The notes beneath the pieces were generated by a model. That model ran no database searches and was not told the DNA's origin. It saw nothing but the letters and a program-made list of their open reading frames with translations. From Shewanella holmiensis (GTDB taxonomy: Bacteria; Pseudomonadota; Gammaproteobacteria; Enterobacterales; Shewanellaceae): a stretch of DNA of 64,000 bases. Below, in pieces: positions 48,967 to 58,206 of this stretch. The position numbers were made by a program, and so were the translations under genes. Each line of letters starts with the position of its first letter. The stretch's first letter is position 1. The stretch lies in NCBI RefSeq assembly GCF_025370255.1, contig NZ_JAMTCD010000002.1, positions 62,001 to 126,000 on the forward strand, read 5' to 3'.

Positions 48967-50181
48967 ATGGCTTCGCCTACTTCGCAATTACTCGACACTT
49001 CACCAACAACAAATTACCAAGCAAACCCGCAGCATTTATTGCTATGGATGACCTTTGTGATGTCGATGGTTTTTGCGGTTTGGCAGGCGTTGTTAAACAA
49101 CTTTGTCATTGAAAGAGCGGCATTTACTGGGGCTGAAATTGGCATATTGCAAAGCCTGCGAGAAGTCCCCGGATTTTTAGCCTTTACCGCCGTTTTTGTG
49201 TTGCTACTGATCCGCGAACAAGCCTTTGCCTTACTATCGCTGGCCCTGTTATGCATTGGCGTGGCCATTACAGGCTTTTTCCCCCAAGTTATTGGCCTGT
49301 ACTTAACCACTATTTTAATGTCTGTGGGTTTTCATTATTTCGAAACCATCAATCAGTCACTCACTCTGCAATGGGTTGATAAAGCTGAAGCGCCCGGATT
49401 TATGGGTAAGGCATTAGCATGGCGCTCAGCCGCGGCCTTGATTGGTTATGGCAGTATTTGGGTTACCATGACATGGCTGAAATTAGACTATGTGTGGATG
49501 TATGCCATCATAGGATTACTTGGGTTAAGCATGGTGCTGATGATGAGCGTTTATTTTCCGCGCTTTACCATTCATGCCACCCAACATAAACATTTGTTAC
49601 TGCGTAAGCGTTACTGGCTGTATTACCTACTGACGTTTTTTTCAGGGGCGCGTCGGCAAATTTTTATGGTATTTGCAGGCTTTATGATGGTCGAAAAATT
49701 CGGTTATTCCGTCACAGAAATCACCGCACTCTTTCTAATCAATTATGTTATCAACTTATTATTCGCCCCCGCTATTGGCCGTTTGATCGGTCGTATAGGT
49801 GAACGTAATGCCCTGATATTCGAATACCTTGGGTTAATTATCATTTTTATCAGTTATGCATACGTTGAAAATGCCCAAGTCGCAGCAGGCTTATATGTTA
49901 TCGACCATCTATTATTCGCAATGGCGATTGCCATGAAAACCTACTTTCAAAAAATCGCCGATAAACAAGATATAGCTTCCACTATGTCGGTCAGCTTTAC
50001 CATCAATCACATTGCCGCGGTCGTCATTCCTGTACTGCTTGGCATGCTGTGGTTAAGCTCCCCTAAATATGTGTTTTTCATCGGCACAGGCTTTGCGGTA
50101 TGTTCATTATTACTGGCCTTTAATGTGCCTCGCACGCCAAAACCTGGTCAGGAAACCTATTGGCCCAAAGCCCCTAAATAG
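48967..50181 (+). CDS. MFS transporter
   Basis: 404 residues with 12 predicted membrane helices and a central cytoplasmic loop (HATQHKHLLLRKRYW). The family is MFS by shape; no substrate motif is recognisable. The start at 48967 has an AGG 8 bases ahead. Divergent from the iron-related set across the Fur-box-like site, so an iron or siderophore role is possible but only by position. Followed closely by a TIGR03899 gene (35 bases), likely one transcript. Confidence 0.82.
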   Translation: MASPTSQLLDTSPTTNYQANPQHLLLWMTFVMSMVFAVWQALLNNFVIERAAFTGAEIGILQSLREVPGFLAFTAVFVLLLIREQAFALLSLALLCIGVAITGFFPQVIGLYLTTILMSVGFHYFETINQSLTLQWVDKAEAPGFMGKALAWRSAAALIGYGSIWVTMTWLKLDYVWMYAIIGLLGLSMVLMMSVYFPRFTIHATQHKHLLLRKRYWLYYLLTFFSGARRQIFMVFAGFMMVEKFGYSVTEITALFLINYVINLLFAPAIGRLIGRIGERNALIFEYLGLIIIFISYAYVENAQVAAGLYVIDHLLFAMAIAMKTYFQKIADKQDIASTMSVSFTINHIAAVVIPVLLGMLWLSSPKYVFFIGTGFAVCSLLLAFNVPRTPKPGQETYWPKAPK

Positions 50182-50216
50182 ATTACCCACAACATTTTTG
50201 GTAGATGGATAAAAAT

Positions 50217-51044
50217 ATGGCTGAGCCCGATAAAAAAATAACTGAAACAACTGATATTTCCGCACGCAAAAAAACATTATTGCTGGGCAGAATGTTAGGA
50301 CTTGCCAGTGAAGACGATTATCGTCCATCTACTGCATCGGTCGCTGAGCGAGCGCAACATCGTCAGCGTAAATTGCTCAGCGCCCATCAAGCTAACCTTG
50401 AAACAATTTTTGCACTGGCGCTTAATTACACGCCATCGGATGTGACGGGAGTGGATTTAGATGCCGACTGGGGATATCAATTTTTTCAAATGGCAGAGCA
50501 AATTCATAACCCTAAGATGCAAGATTTATGGGCCAGAATTTTAGCCAGTGAAATTGTTTCACCGGGTAATTTCAGCCAGCGCTCACTCGCGGTACTAAAA
50601 CAATTTACCTTTCGTGAAGCAATATTATTAGAAAAAGCCTTGGGGATGTCAGCACGAATAGGCACTGATAATCGCTATAAATTACTTAGCGGATTTCGCA
50701 CTAACGGAGGATTGAAGCAATATTTCAGAAAAAACAACCACATTAATATTCCCCTGTCACAACACGGATTGCCATATTCCAATATTTTAACCTTAATGGA
50801 TGCAGGCATTTTGCATAATAGTGAGTTTGAAACAGGCTTGCTTGATACCAAAGAAAAATTGCCGTTACAGTTCGTGCATGACCGTTTTACCGTGCAACCC
50901 AACAACCCGCACCTGCTTTTTACCTATTACCGATTTACCGCTATTGGCGATGAGATTTGCCAGTTAATTGCCGCAAAACCCGACGCTAACTTTATCAGCG
51001 TGTTGAGAAAATTATTAGAAAGGGACTTTAAAATAGAAAGTTAA
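50217..51044 (+). CDS. TIGR03899 family protein
   Basis: 275 residues from the ATG at 50217 (GGA about 7 bases ahead; an ATG 12 bases upstream is also in frame). The sequence AEQIHNPKMQDLWARILASEI, with PGNFSQRSLAVLKQF, matches a family I know as TIGR03899 in Shewanella and Vibrio; it shares a stretch with DUF2806. Cytoplasmic, no membrane segments. Role unknown. Same strand as the MFS gene, converging on the PilZ-like gene. Confidence 0.75.
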   Translation: MAEPDKKITETTDISARKKTLLLGRMLGLASEDDYRPSTASVAERAQHRQRKLLSAHQANLETIFALALNYTPSDVTGVDLDADWGYQFFQMAEQIHNPKMQDLWARILASEIVSPGNFSQRSLAVLKQFTFREAILLEKALGMSARIGTDNRYKLLSGFRTNGGLKQYFRKNNHINIPLSQHGLPYSNILTLMDAGILHNSEFETGLLDTKEKLPLQFVHDRFTVQPNNPHLLFTYYRFTAIGDEICQLIAAKPDANFISVLRKLLERDFKIES

Positions 51045-51067
51045 CTGGGACTATATAAAAAGTTAAG

Positions 51068-51676
51068 TTAGATTTTGTATAAGTGGGAGTATTTCGCTTT
51101 GTGTGCGCTAAACAAAAACTGTCTTAACGCTTCTCTCGCCTCACCATGGGCATTAATTTTAGCCGCCATAATGCCATTTTCAGCACGAACAGGTTCAAAA
51201 TCAACATCCACTTCTAGACCGTTACTTAGCATTAATTTACCTGACTTTGGCATGTCTGCATGCGTTTCATGACGCATTTTGATGGTTAAGCCCGAACTGG
51301 ATAATGATAACACTTCAACTGGCTGATCGGCATTATCAACCACGGTAACATCTTTTAAATCCGTGACTCGCCAACTGCGCTCACCACCAAGAATATCAAC
51401 GACTTCTGGTACGCCTAACACAGGGATAAATTGCCCCAACTCATCACGTTTTAACACTAACGGAAACCACAAGCGGTAATGGCTAATTTCAGCCAGTAAA
51501 GTCAATTTCGCCTCGCCTAAAATATTGGCAAGCACCTGAGGGATCTCTGTAGACACACTTAAAGCGTTGTCAGCCATCACATCTGCATCGGTTTTTGCAT
51601 GCAACAAGCCACCCGTTTTACTTGAAGTAAATAGGTCGCTAAAACAGGCTAACTCTTCTTCGGTCAACGAATTCAT
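51068..51676 (-). CDS. PilZ-like domain protein, weak
   Basis: 202 residues. The C-terminal half (about 105-180) has a PilZ-like layout: a basic SWRVTDLKD strand, then VLSLSSSGLTIKM (compare the D/NxSxxG motif) and GKLMLSNGLEVDVDF. The first Arg-x3-Arg motif is not clear, so c-di-GMP binding is doubtful. The N-terminus (LTEEELACFSDLF) is a short helix. Converges on TIGR03899 with a 23-base gap. Confidence 0.55.
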   Translation of the reverse strand: MNSLTEEELACFSDLFTSSKTGGLLHAKTDADVMADNALSVSTEIPQVLANILGEAKLTLLAEISHYRLWFPLVLKRDELGQFIPVLGVPEVVDILGGERSWRVTDLKDVTVVDNADQPVEVLSLSSSGLTIKMRHETHADMPKSGKLMLSNGLEVDVDFEPVRAENGIMAAKINAHGEAREALRQFLFSAHKAKYSHLYKI

Positions 51677-51810
51677 TGGGTTAACGTAATCCTTTAATCT
51701 ACAGGGCTGAAGTAAGGTGCATAATATAGCATTATTTTTACATCTGGATAAACTTTAACCACAAGATGGATGATATTTAATGTGTTACCCAACTATAGAC
51801 TGACATTTTC

Positions 51811-51862
51811 GGCTGATAAAACAACAAAGCAAACCTAACTTTGCTTTGTTGTTTTATCAGCC
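51811..51862. terminator. 23-base perfect inverted repeat / terminator
   Basis: Two perfect 23-base arms (51811-51833 and 51840-51862) flank a 6-base loop. The inner part (AACAAAGC / GCTTTGTT) followed by GTTTT resembles a terminator for the leftward DJ-1 gene, but a perfect stem of this length is unusual for a chromosome terminator. Confidence 0.75.
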
Positions 51863-51877
51863 AATAACGATGTAAAT

Positions 51878-52555
51878 TTAGCCCAAAATCGCCAACATAT
51901 GCTGCGCCACTAGCTCAGATGATGCTGGGTTTTGGCCTGTGACTAACTTACCATCCACCTGGGCAAACGGGTGCCAGTCAGCTGCCTTGACATACTGTGC
52001 GCCATTTGCAATCAACATATCTTCGACTAAAAATGGCACTATGTTAGTTAATTGCACAGCATCTTCTTCGCCATTGGTAAAACCTGTGACTTTTTTGCCT
52101 TTAACAATTGATGTGCCATCAGCATTTTTAGCCTGCTTTAGCGCACCAGGAGCATGACAAACCAACCCTAATACCTTGTTTTGTTTTAGCGTATTTTCAA
52201 TTAACGCAATTGATGAGCTATCTTCAGCTAAATCCCATAATGGTCCATGACCACCAGGGTAAAATACCGCATCATAGTCGGCTACATTGACCGTCGATAA
52301 TACGAGTGTGCTAGCCAATTGTTGTTGTGCATCGCTATCTAATTTAAATCGTTTAGTGGACTCAGTTTGAAAATCGACTTCATCACTTTTAGGATCTAAC
52401 GGTGGTTGACCGCCTAAAGGAGATGCCAGAATCACTTCAACATTGTTGTCTTTAAACACGTAATATGGCGCCGCTAACTCTTCAAGCCAAAAACCGGTTT
52501 TATGCCCTGTATCACCCAATTTGTCGTGCGACGTTAATACTATTAACACTTTCAT
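51878..52555 (-). CDS. DJ-1/PfpI family protein (class-I glutamine amidotransferase-like)
   Basis: 225 residues, one DJ-1/PfpI domain. The nucleophile elbow is LVCHAPGAL (catalytic Cys followed by His) and YPGGHGPLWD supplies the oxyanion loop. This pattern matches Hsp31/glyoxalase-III-like proteins that remove methylglyoxal or act on damaged proteins. Neighbouring CurA-like reductase and OhrR-like regulator suggest a response to reactive electrophiles. Starts 55 bases after the CurA-like gene on the same strand. Confidence 0.88.
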   Translation of the reverse strand: MKVLIVLTSHDKLGDTGHKTGFWLEELAAPYYVFKDNNVEVILASPLGGQPPLDPKSDEVDFQTESTKRFKLDSDAQQQLASTLVLSTVNVADYDAVFYPGGHGPLWDLAEDSSSIALIENTLKQNKVLGLVCHAPGALKQAKNADGTSIVKGKKVTGFTNGEEDAVQLTNIVPFLVEDMLIANGAQYVKAADWHPFAQVDGKLVTGQNPASSELVAQHMLAILG

Positions 52556-52610
52556 TTAATTTTATTCCTACGGGTTAATTTATTAATTTCGCTTTAAATG
52601 ACCGACTAAT

Positions 52611-53645
52611 TTAAACGGTTAGCGGCTCATTCAGCTTAATCACTAACTTGCCAAAATTCTCACCTTTTAACAGGCCGATAAACGCCTTGGTAGTGTTCTC
52701 TATTCCATCGACCAAATGCTCACGGTATTGGATCTCGCCATTAGCTAACCATTTGCTCATATCCTTGGCAAACTCAGGGTAACGGTGACCATAATCATCA
52801 AAAATAATGAAGCCTTGCATTCTAATGCGCTTCACCAATAAGGTGCCCATCAATAACGACAAACGATCCGGTCCCGCAGGCAAAGAGGTGGCATTGTATT
52901 GTGAAATCAATCCACATACAGGCACACGTGCTCCCGTATTTAACAAAGGTAAAACGGCATCAAATACTTTGCCGCCAACGTTTTCAAAATACACATCAAT
53001 ACCCTTGTCACAATGGGCAGCTAATTGCTCAGCAAAGTCGACGGCTTTGTGGTCAATACAGGCATCAAAACCTAGCACTTCAACCGCATGGCGACACTTT
53101 TCAGCGCCACCGGCAACACCAACCACTTTACAACCTTTAAGCTTACCAATTTGGCCAACGGTAGCACCCACTGGGCCTGTTGCCGCAGCAACGACTAAGG
53201 TTTCACCCGCTTTAGGCGCGCCAATATCCAATAATCCCATGTAAGCGGTAAACCCTGGCATGCCCATGATGCCTAGCGCATAAGATGGCATGCTTGGGCT
53301 TGCACCTAAATGCATTAAGCCTTCACCATTTGATACGCAGTAATCCTGCCACCCACCAAAGGCCAATACCCAATCGCCTACTTTGTAATCTGGATGCTGA
53401 CTCGCTTCAACCTGTGACACAGTCGCGCCCACCATCACCTCGTCAATAGCCACCGGATCCGCATAAGATTTAGCATCATTCATCCGCCCTCGCATGTAAG
53501 GGTCTAGTGATAAATAAACCGCACGCAATAACACTTCACCAGACTGTGGTGTCGGTTTGCTTACGGTTTCTAAACGAAAGTTTTCGGCTGTCGGTTCACC
53601 CTGTGGACGAGAGGCTAAAACAATACGACGATTGTGAGATGACAT
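52611..53645 (-). CDS. NADPH-dependent medium-chain reductase (CurA-like)
   Basis: 344 residues from the ATG at 53645, chosen because AAGGA lies 7 bases ahead. Zinc-independent medium-chain dehydrogenase/reductase: GEVLLRAVYLSLDPYMRGRMND near the start, then the Rossmann core AATGPVGATVGQIGKLKGCKVVGVAGG and DVYFENVGG. CurA enzymes reduce curcumin and other alkenals and enones. The sequence length equals the E. coli enzyme. First gene of a unit with the DJ-1/PfpI gene; divergent from the MarR/OhrR-like regulator. Confidence 0.9.
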   Translation of the reverse strand: MSSHNRRIVLASRPQGEPTAENFRLETVSKPTPQSGEVLLRAVYLSLDPYMRGRMNDAKSYADPVAIDEVMVGATVSQVEASQHPDYKVGDWVLAFGGWQDYCVSNGEGLMHLGASPSMPSYALGIMGMPGFTAYMGLLDIGAPKAGETLVVAAATGPVGATVGQIGKLKGCKVVGVAGGAEKCRHAVEVLGFDACIDHKAVDFAEQLAAHCDKGIDVYFENVGGKVFDAVLPLLNTGARVPVCGLISQYNATSLPAGPDRLSLLMGTLLVKRIRMQGFIIFDDYGHRYPEFAKDMSKWLANGEIQYREHLVDGIENTTKAFIGLLKGENFGKLVIKLNEPLTV

Positions 53646-53697
53646 GATTAATCCTTTTAATTGCAATACAAAACGCTGACTAGGGTTGATGCAATCA

Positions 53698-53712
53698 TAG
53701 CTACAATAGCTA
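53698..53712. promoter_or_regulatory. Possible operator for the MarR/OhrR-like regulator
   Basis: TAGCTA-CAA-TAGCTA, two 6-base palindromes in tandem, lies in the 151-base gap between the CurA-like and MarR genes. A dimeric MarR protein could bind it. Suggestion only. Confidence 0.4.
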
Positions 53713-53796
53713 AAACAACAGTGGTAACATCGTCACACGTTTTACTTATTTACGTTACTGTGAGCCATTTTGATCACAGCCCAAGCAGAGTGAGTT

Positions 53797-54246
53797 ATGA
53801 AAGAAGACCATCATTTACATCTTGATAATCAACTTTGTTTCGCTGTTTATTCGACATCGCTTGCGATTACGCAGCTGTATAAACCTTTATTAAGCGCAAT
53901 CGGGCTTACCTACACGCAATACCTTGTTATGTTGATCATTTGGCAAAATGAAGGCTTAAACCTGAAAGATATCGCCCATAAGTTAGCCCAACAACCCGGC
54001 GCAATAACCCCTGTTGTCAAGCGCCTTGAAGCGTTAGATTATATTCAACGCATTAGACACCCAGAGGACGACAGACAATTATCATTAACCCTCACAGAAA
54101 AGGGCGTAGCGCTGAAGGAAAAAGCCATGCAAATCACTCAGTACGTAAAAGCCCAAAGTGGTATTGATGAAGCCGAAATGGCCGTTCTCAAACTACGCTT
54201 AGATGCCTTTCGCCATAAATTACCAAAGCACATTAATCTGCCTTAG
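53797..54246 (+). CDS. MarR-family regulator, OhrR-like
   Basis: 149 residues with a winged helix (about 30-115). The N-terminus LDNQLCFAVYSTS matches OhrR, where the single Cys just after LDNQL senses organic peroxides; the wing RHPEDDRQLSLTLTEKG is typical of the family. It likely represses the divergent CurA-like/DJ-1 unit until oxidised. No ohr gene is next to it, so the response here may be to electrophiles rather than peroxides. Confidence 0.9.
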   Translation: MKEDHHLHLDNQLCFAVYSTSLAITQLYKPLLSAIGLTYTQYLVMLIIWQNEGLNLKDIAHKLAQQPGAITPVVKRLEALDYIQRIRHPEDDRQLSLTLTEKGVALKEKAMQITQYVKAQSGIDEAEMAVLKLRLDAFRHKLPKHINLP

Positions 54247-54450
54247 CCTTAGCCCTAACATTAACAACGAGTAACGAGTAACGACGTCATTAAGAGAACC
54301 TATTAAAGCACATTGTTATCGCGATAATCAATTGTGCGCAATTAAATAAATTAATATTATCTATAAATTATTGTTAAGTGTTAAACAGCCTACTATTTTG
54401 TACTTTAAGATCAGTAGGCTGAGATAAGTACCTATATTTAAATTTATTTA

Positions 54451-55764
54451 TCAATCTTGCTTATAAACAATGCCGGACTTCATCACAAAGGGGATATTTA
54501 ACAAGGTTTCGATGTTTTCAAGTGGACTTTGTGACGTGGCAATAATATCGGCATACTTGCCTTTTTCAAGCGTGCCCAAGCTTGCTGACATATCAATCAA
54601 TTCAGCAGAATTAACCGTGGCGCTGGTTAAAATATCCATATTACTCATGCCCGCACGATGCATTAAAACTGCTTCTTTAGCATTATCACCATGATGCGAT
54701 ACGCCGCTGTCGGTGCCATAAGCAATCTTAACGCCCGCTTGGTATGACGCTTTAAAGTTAGCGATCATATCGCCGCCAACACGAATGGCTTTTTCTTTAA
54801 TCGCAGGAGACAACACATCTGTGGTTTTAGCCATTTGCACCACAGTGTCACCAGCCAGTAGGGTGGGCACTAAAAACGCCCCTGTTTTTTTAAATAATTT
54901 GATGCTTTCTTTATCGGCATAGCTGCCATGTTCAATACTGTCGACACCTGCACGCAATGCCGCGTTAATGCCGGATGCGGAATGTGCATGGCTGGCCACT
55001 TTACGCCCTAAAGCGTGGGCAGCATCAATCACTTCTTTAAGCTCATCATTTTCCATTTGTTGGCCAGTGCCGGTATTGGTATCCGATAACACCCCGCCTG
55101 TAGAGGTAATTTTAATCACATCGGCACCAAATTTAATTGCACGGCGCGTGGCTCGACGACAATCATAAGGGCCATCACAAATGGTTTTTTCTGTGTATAA
55201 ATCCAGTAAGTCAGGGCTCATGCCATCAACATCACCATGGCCACCCGTTACCGAAACGCCGCCAGAGGCTATAATTCTTGGGCCATCAACCCAGCCTTTA
55301 TTAATCCCATCACGCAAAGCATATATTTGCTCGGCTTTAGCGCCTAAATCACGCACGGTTGTGAAGCCTGCCAATAAGGTTTTTTTAGCAAAATACGCAC
55401 TGTGCATGGCAACATCTGCATCAGACATACGCAGTTTTTGGCTGTCATTTTTAGGGCCTAACTCACCCTGTAAATGCACGTGCATATCCATTAAACCTGG
55501 CATCACAAAGGCTTGCTTTAAATCGATAATCTTTAGGGTGTCATCTTGGTTATGGGTAACGGTGTCGGCATAACCTTGCAGCACGTCAATGATCACTCCA
55601 TCTTTGATCACTAAGGTTTGCTCTTTGGTTGGCTTGGTTCCTGGCACAGCAAGTAATTGTCCGGCGTGTAATAAGGTAATCTCTGCTGCCTGTGTCGAAA
55701 ATGCTAATAACAGGCCAGCCATAGCTATGGCCAGTTTGTTAACGTTAAATAAAGTTGTTTGCAT
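54451..55764 (-). CDS. Exported metal-dependent amidohydrolase
   Basis: 437 residues. Signal peptide (about 1-26, ending TQA) sends it to the periplasm. Amidohydrolase residues are all present: DMHVHLQGE (HxH), the carbamylated Lys in VIKITSTGG, SHAHS, IEHGSY and YGTDSG (final Asp). The order and TGG motif resemble the Xaa-Pro or Sgx9260-type prolidases that hydrolyse N-acyl or X-Pro/X-Lys dipeptides. Substrate cannot be fixed. Alone on its strand, 204 bases from the MarR gene. Confidence 0.88.
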   Translation of the reverse strand: MQTTLFNVNKLAIAMAGLLLAFSTQAAEITLLHAGQLLAVPGTKPTKEQTLVIKDGVIIDVLQGYADTVTHNQDDTLKIIDLKQAFVMPGLMDMHVHLQGELGPKNDSQKLRMSDADVAMHSAYFAKKTLLAGFTTVRDLGAKAEQIYALRDGINKGWVDGPRIIASGGVSVTGGHGDVDGMSPDLLDLYTEKTICDGPYDCRRATRRAIKFGADVIKITSTGGVLSDTNTGTGQQMENDELKEVIDAAHALGRKVASHAHSASGINAALRAGVDSIEHGSYADKESIKLFKKTGAFLVPTLLAGDTVVQMAKTTDVLSPAIKEKAIRVGGDMIANFKASYQAGVKIAYGTDSGVSHHGDNAKEAVLMHRAGMSNMDILTSATVNSAELIDMSASLGTLEKGKYADIIATSQSPLENIETLLNIPFVMKSGIVYKQD

Positions 55765-56021
55765 ATTTTAATCACTCGATGATGAATTTTAAACCTACCT
55801 GCAAAGCCGTAAAAAATACCGAATTCTGGCTGTTATTACGGCTAATTTAGTCGCTTTGTCCGATTATTAAACCACTTATGTAAAGTCAGTACCAACAAGG
55901 TGTTAATCAACTTTAAATACTGTTAAATTTACACCATTAACAATAAGCCTTTAACCGTAACACCTTAATAACGATTTCGGTATAGATTAGGCGTAAATGT
56001 TCATTCACGTGTGTCCAAAAA

Positions 56022-58205
56022 ATGAGAGAAAAACCCGTGTTTAAAAAACTCCTTTCGATGACCAGCGCCACCCAAATGATCGTCGCCATGTTTATTGGTT
56101 TTGCCGTTGGCATTTTTTTTGGCGAATCTGTCGGTTGGTTAAGCACCATAGGCACTGGGGTCATTTTGCTGATGCAAATGACCGTATTGCCTTACATTGT
56201 GGTGTCGTTAGTGGGCGGCATAGGTAAGCTCAAGCCTGATACCGCCAAACTCATCTTTAGCCGTGCTGGCATCATCATGTTACTACTTTGGGCGTTGGGA
56301 TTATTACTTGTTGCCTTAATGCCGCTGTCTTTTCCGTTTGTCGAATCCGCCTCTTTTTTCAGTACCAGCATTATTGAACCCGTGGTTGAAATAGATTATT
56401 TCAAGCTATACATTCCCTCTAACCCGTTTGAATCTATGGCCGCAGGATATGTGCCCGCTATGGTGGTATTTAGCATTGCCATGGGGCTAGCTTTAATTGG
56501 CATGAAGGGCGACAACAAAACCCAGCTATTAGAATTCATGCACACCTGTGGCGAAATGTTTGGCCGCATTACTCAAGGCATGGTGAAAGTATTACCTATT
56601 GGTATTTTTGCCATGTCGGCCTCTGCGGCAGGTACTATGGGCGTTGATGAATTTGCGAGTATGCAAGTGTATCTCATCAGTTATTTCGCGCTATGTTTAG
56701 TGCTCACCTTTGCGGTGCTACCTTGGATAGTCGCTTCACTTACCCCCATTACTTATTGGCAAACAATTCAAATGTCTAAAGCCAGTTTAGTTACCGCCTT
56801 TGCCACGGGTAACATCTTTATTGTGCTACCTGTGATTGTTGAAGAGTGCAAACAGGTAATGAAAAAGCACAATACCACCAGCGAAGATACCGACACCTTA
56901 ATTGAAATTCTGGTGCCAATTGCGTTTACCTTCCCGAATATTGGCAAGCTCACGGTCATTCTATTCGTGTACTTTTGCAGCTGGTTTAATGGCACACCTA
57001 TCGAGTTATTAGATCAACTGTCATTATCGGTGAGTGGTTTACTCGCCCTGTTTGGTAGCGTGTATGTGGCCATTCCCTTTATGCTCGACCTAGTCCACTT
57101 ACCGGCAGATTTATTTCAACTTTTTGTTATGTCAGGCTTTATTACCGGTAAATTTAACTCCATCACCGCAGTAATGAATTTATTTATTTTAACCTTACTA
57201 ACAGCGGCCATGTTTCAAAAAAACCTCAAATGTTTTTTACCACAACTGATAAAAATGACCTTAGGCGTAGCAGGCAGCATTATCATTACTGTGCTAGTTT
57301 GTCGTTTGGGAATGGGGTTATTTATTCATAGCCCAGAGGTCACCAGCGGGGTGATTGCCAACATGCAAGTGGCAGATAAAGTTCCAACTATTGTTAAAAC
57401 CCAATATCCACAACTGGGTAAAACGCCCACCAGCCCGATTGCCAGTGTCGACATGATTAAACAGCGTGGCATCCTCAAGGTTGGGTACATCCCCAGCAAT
57501 GTGCCTTTTAGCTATTACAATAATGCAGGTGAATTAGTTGGTTTTGACAGCGCCATGGCCAGTAAACTTGCCGAAGACCTAAACGTTAAAGTAGAGTTTG
57601 TGCCCTTTAAAAAGAAAGATTTAGTCGCATCACTGCAGGCGGGTTATTTTGATATCGCCATGTCAGGTTTAGCGATGGACATTGAGCTTATGGGCGATCT
57701 TAGCTACACCAATCAGGTGATGGAGCTTAACTTTGCCATTGCCGCGCCTGATCATATGGTCAACCAATTCAAAACTACCGACAGTATCCACACACTCAAT
57801 AACATCACAGTGGCCTATGTAGAGCATAATAATGCTATACAAGCCATCAAACAAAAGTTTGCCAATATCACCTTTAAACAAATCAGTGGCTATCAGCTGT
57901 TTTTTAGGCAAAAAAATAATCAATACGATGCGTTAATCATCAGTGCTGAAGCCGGATCAGCCTGGACCTTATTTTTCCCCAGTTATGGCATTACCTTACT
58001 TGAAAATAATGTGCGCTACCCCGTAGCCTATGCGGTCGCCCCAAGTAACCAGTCGCTACTCAATTATGTCAATAATTGGCAAAACTTGCGCCAAGTAGAT
58101 GGCCATCAGCAGCAATATTATAACTATTGGATGCTAGGCCAAGGGGCAACTAATCCCCCGCCTCGTTGGTCGATTATTCGCGATGTATTGCACTGGGTAG
58201 AATAA
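56022..58205 (+). CDS. Fusion of dicarboxylate/amino-acid:cation symporter with a periplasmic solute-binding domain
   Basis: 727 residues. About 1-430 is a DAACS/SLC1 transporter with roughly eight membrane helices and two re-entrant hairpins; recognisable parts are AFATGNIFIVLPV (the tip of hairpin 1) and PIAFTFPNIGK. After a short linker, about 480-720 is a family-3 solute-binding domain (MIKQRGILKVGYIPSNVPFSYYN, then GFDSAMASKLAEDLNV). The binding domain would face the periplasm. A symporter tied to its own binding protein is unusual; the two parts may hand over an amino acid or dicarboxylate. The GTG at 56037 is an alternative start with a GAGAG about 8 bases ahead. Confidence 0.9.
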   Translation: MREKPVFKKLLSMTSATQMIVAMFIGFAVGIFFGESVGWLSTIGTGVILLMQMTVLPYIVVSLVGGIGKLKPDTAKLIFSRAGIIMLLLWALGLLLVALMPLSFPFVESASFFSTSIIEPVVEIDYFKLYIPSNPFESMAAGYVPAMVVFSIAMGLALIGMKGDNKTQLLEFMHTCGEMFGRITQGMVKVLPIGIFAMSASAAGTMGVDEFASMQVYLISYFALCLVLTFAVLPWIVASLTPITYWQTIQMSKASLVTAFATGNIFIVLPVIVEECKQVMKKHNTTSEDTDTLIEILVPIAFTFPNIGKLTVILFVYFCSWFNGTPIELLDQLSLSVSGLLALFGSVYVAIPFMLDLVHLPADLFQLFVMSGFITGKFNSITAVMNLFILTLLTAAMFQKNLKCFLPQLIKMTLGVAGSIIITVLVCRLGMGLFIHSPEVTSGVIANMQVADKVPTIVKTQYPQLGKTPTSPIASVDMIKQRGILKVGYIPSNVPFSYYNNAGELVGFDSAMASKLAEDLNVKVEFVPFKKKDLVASLQAGYFDIAMSGLAMDIELMGDLSYTNQVMELNFAIAAPDHMVNQFKTTDSIHTLNNITVAYVEHNNAIQAIKQKFANITFKQISGYQLFFRQKNNQYDALIISAEAGSAWTLFFPSYGITLLENNVRYPVAYAVAPSNQSLLNYVNNWQNLRQVDGHQQQYYNYWMLGQGATNPPPRWSIIRDVLHWVE

Positions 58206-58206
58206 A

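Noticed and set aside
54316..54327. Perfect palindrome TTATCGCGATAA
   Set aside because: Twelve bases is short enough to occur by chance, and no gene start is placed suitably for an operator.
54387..54420. Stem AGCCTACT/AGTAGGCT as a terminator
   Set aside because: The loop is 18 bases and no T-run follows on either strand.
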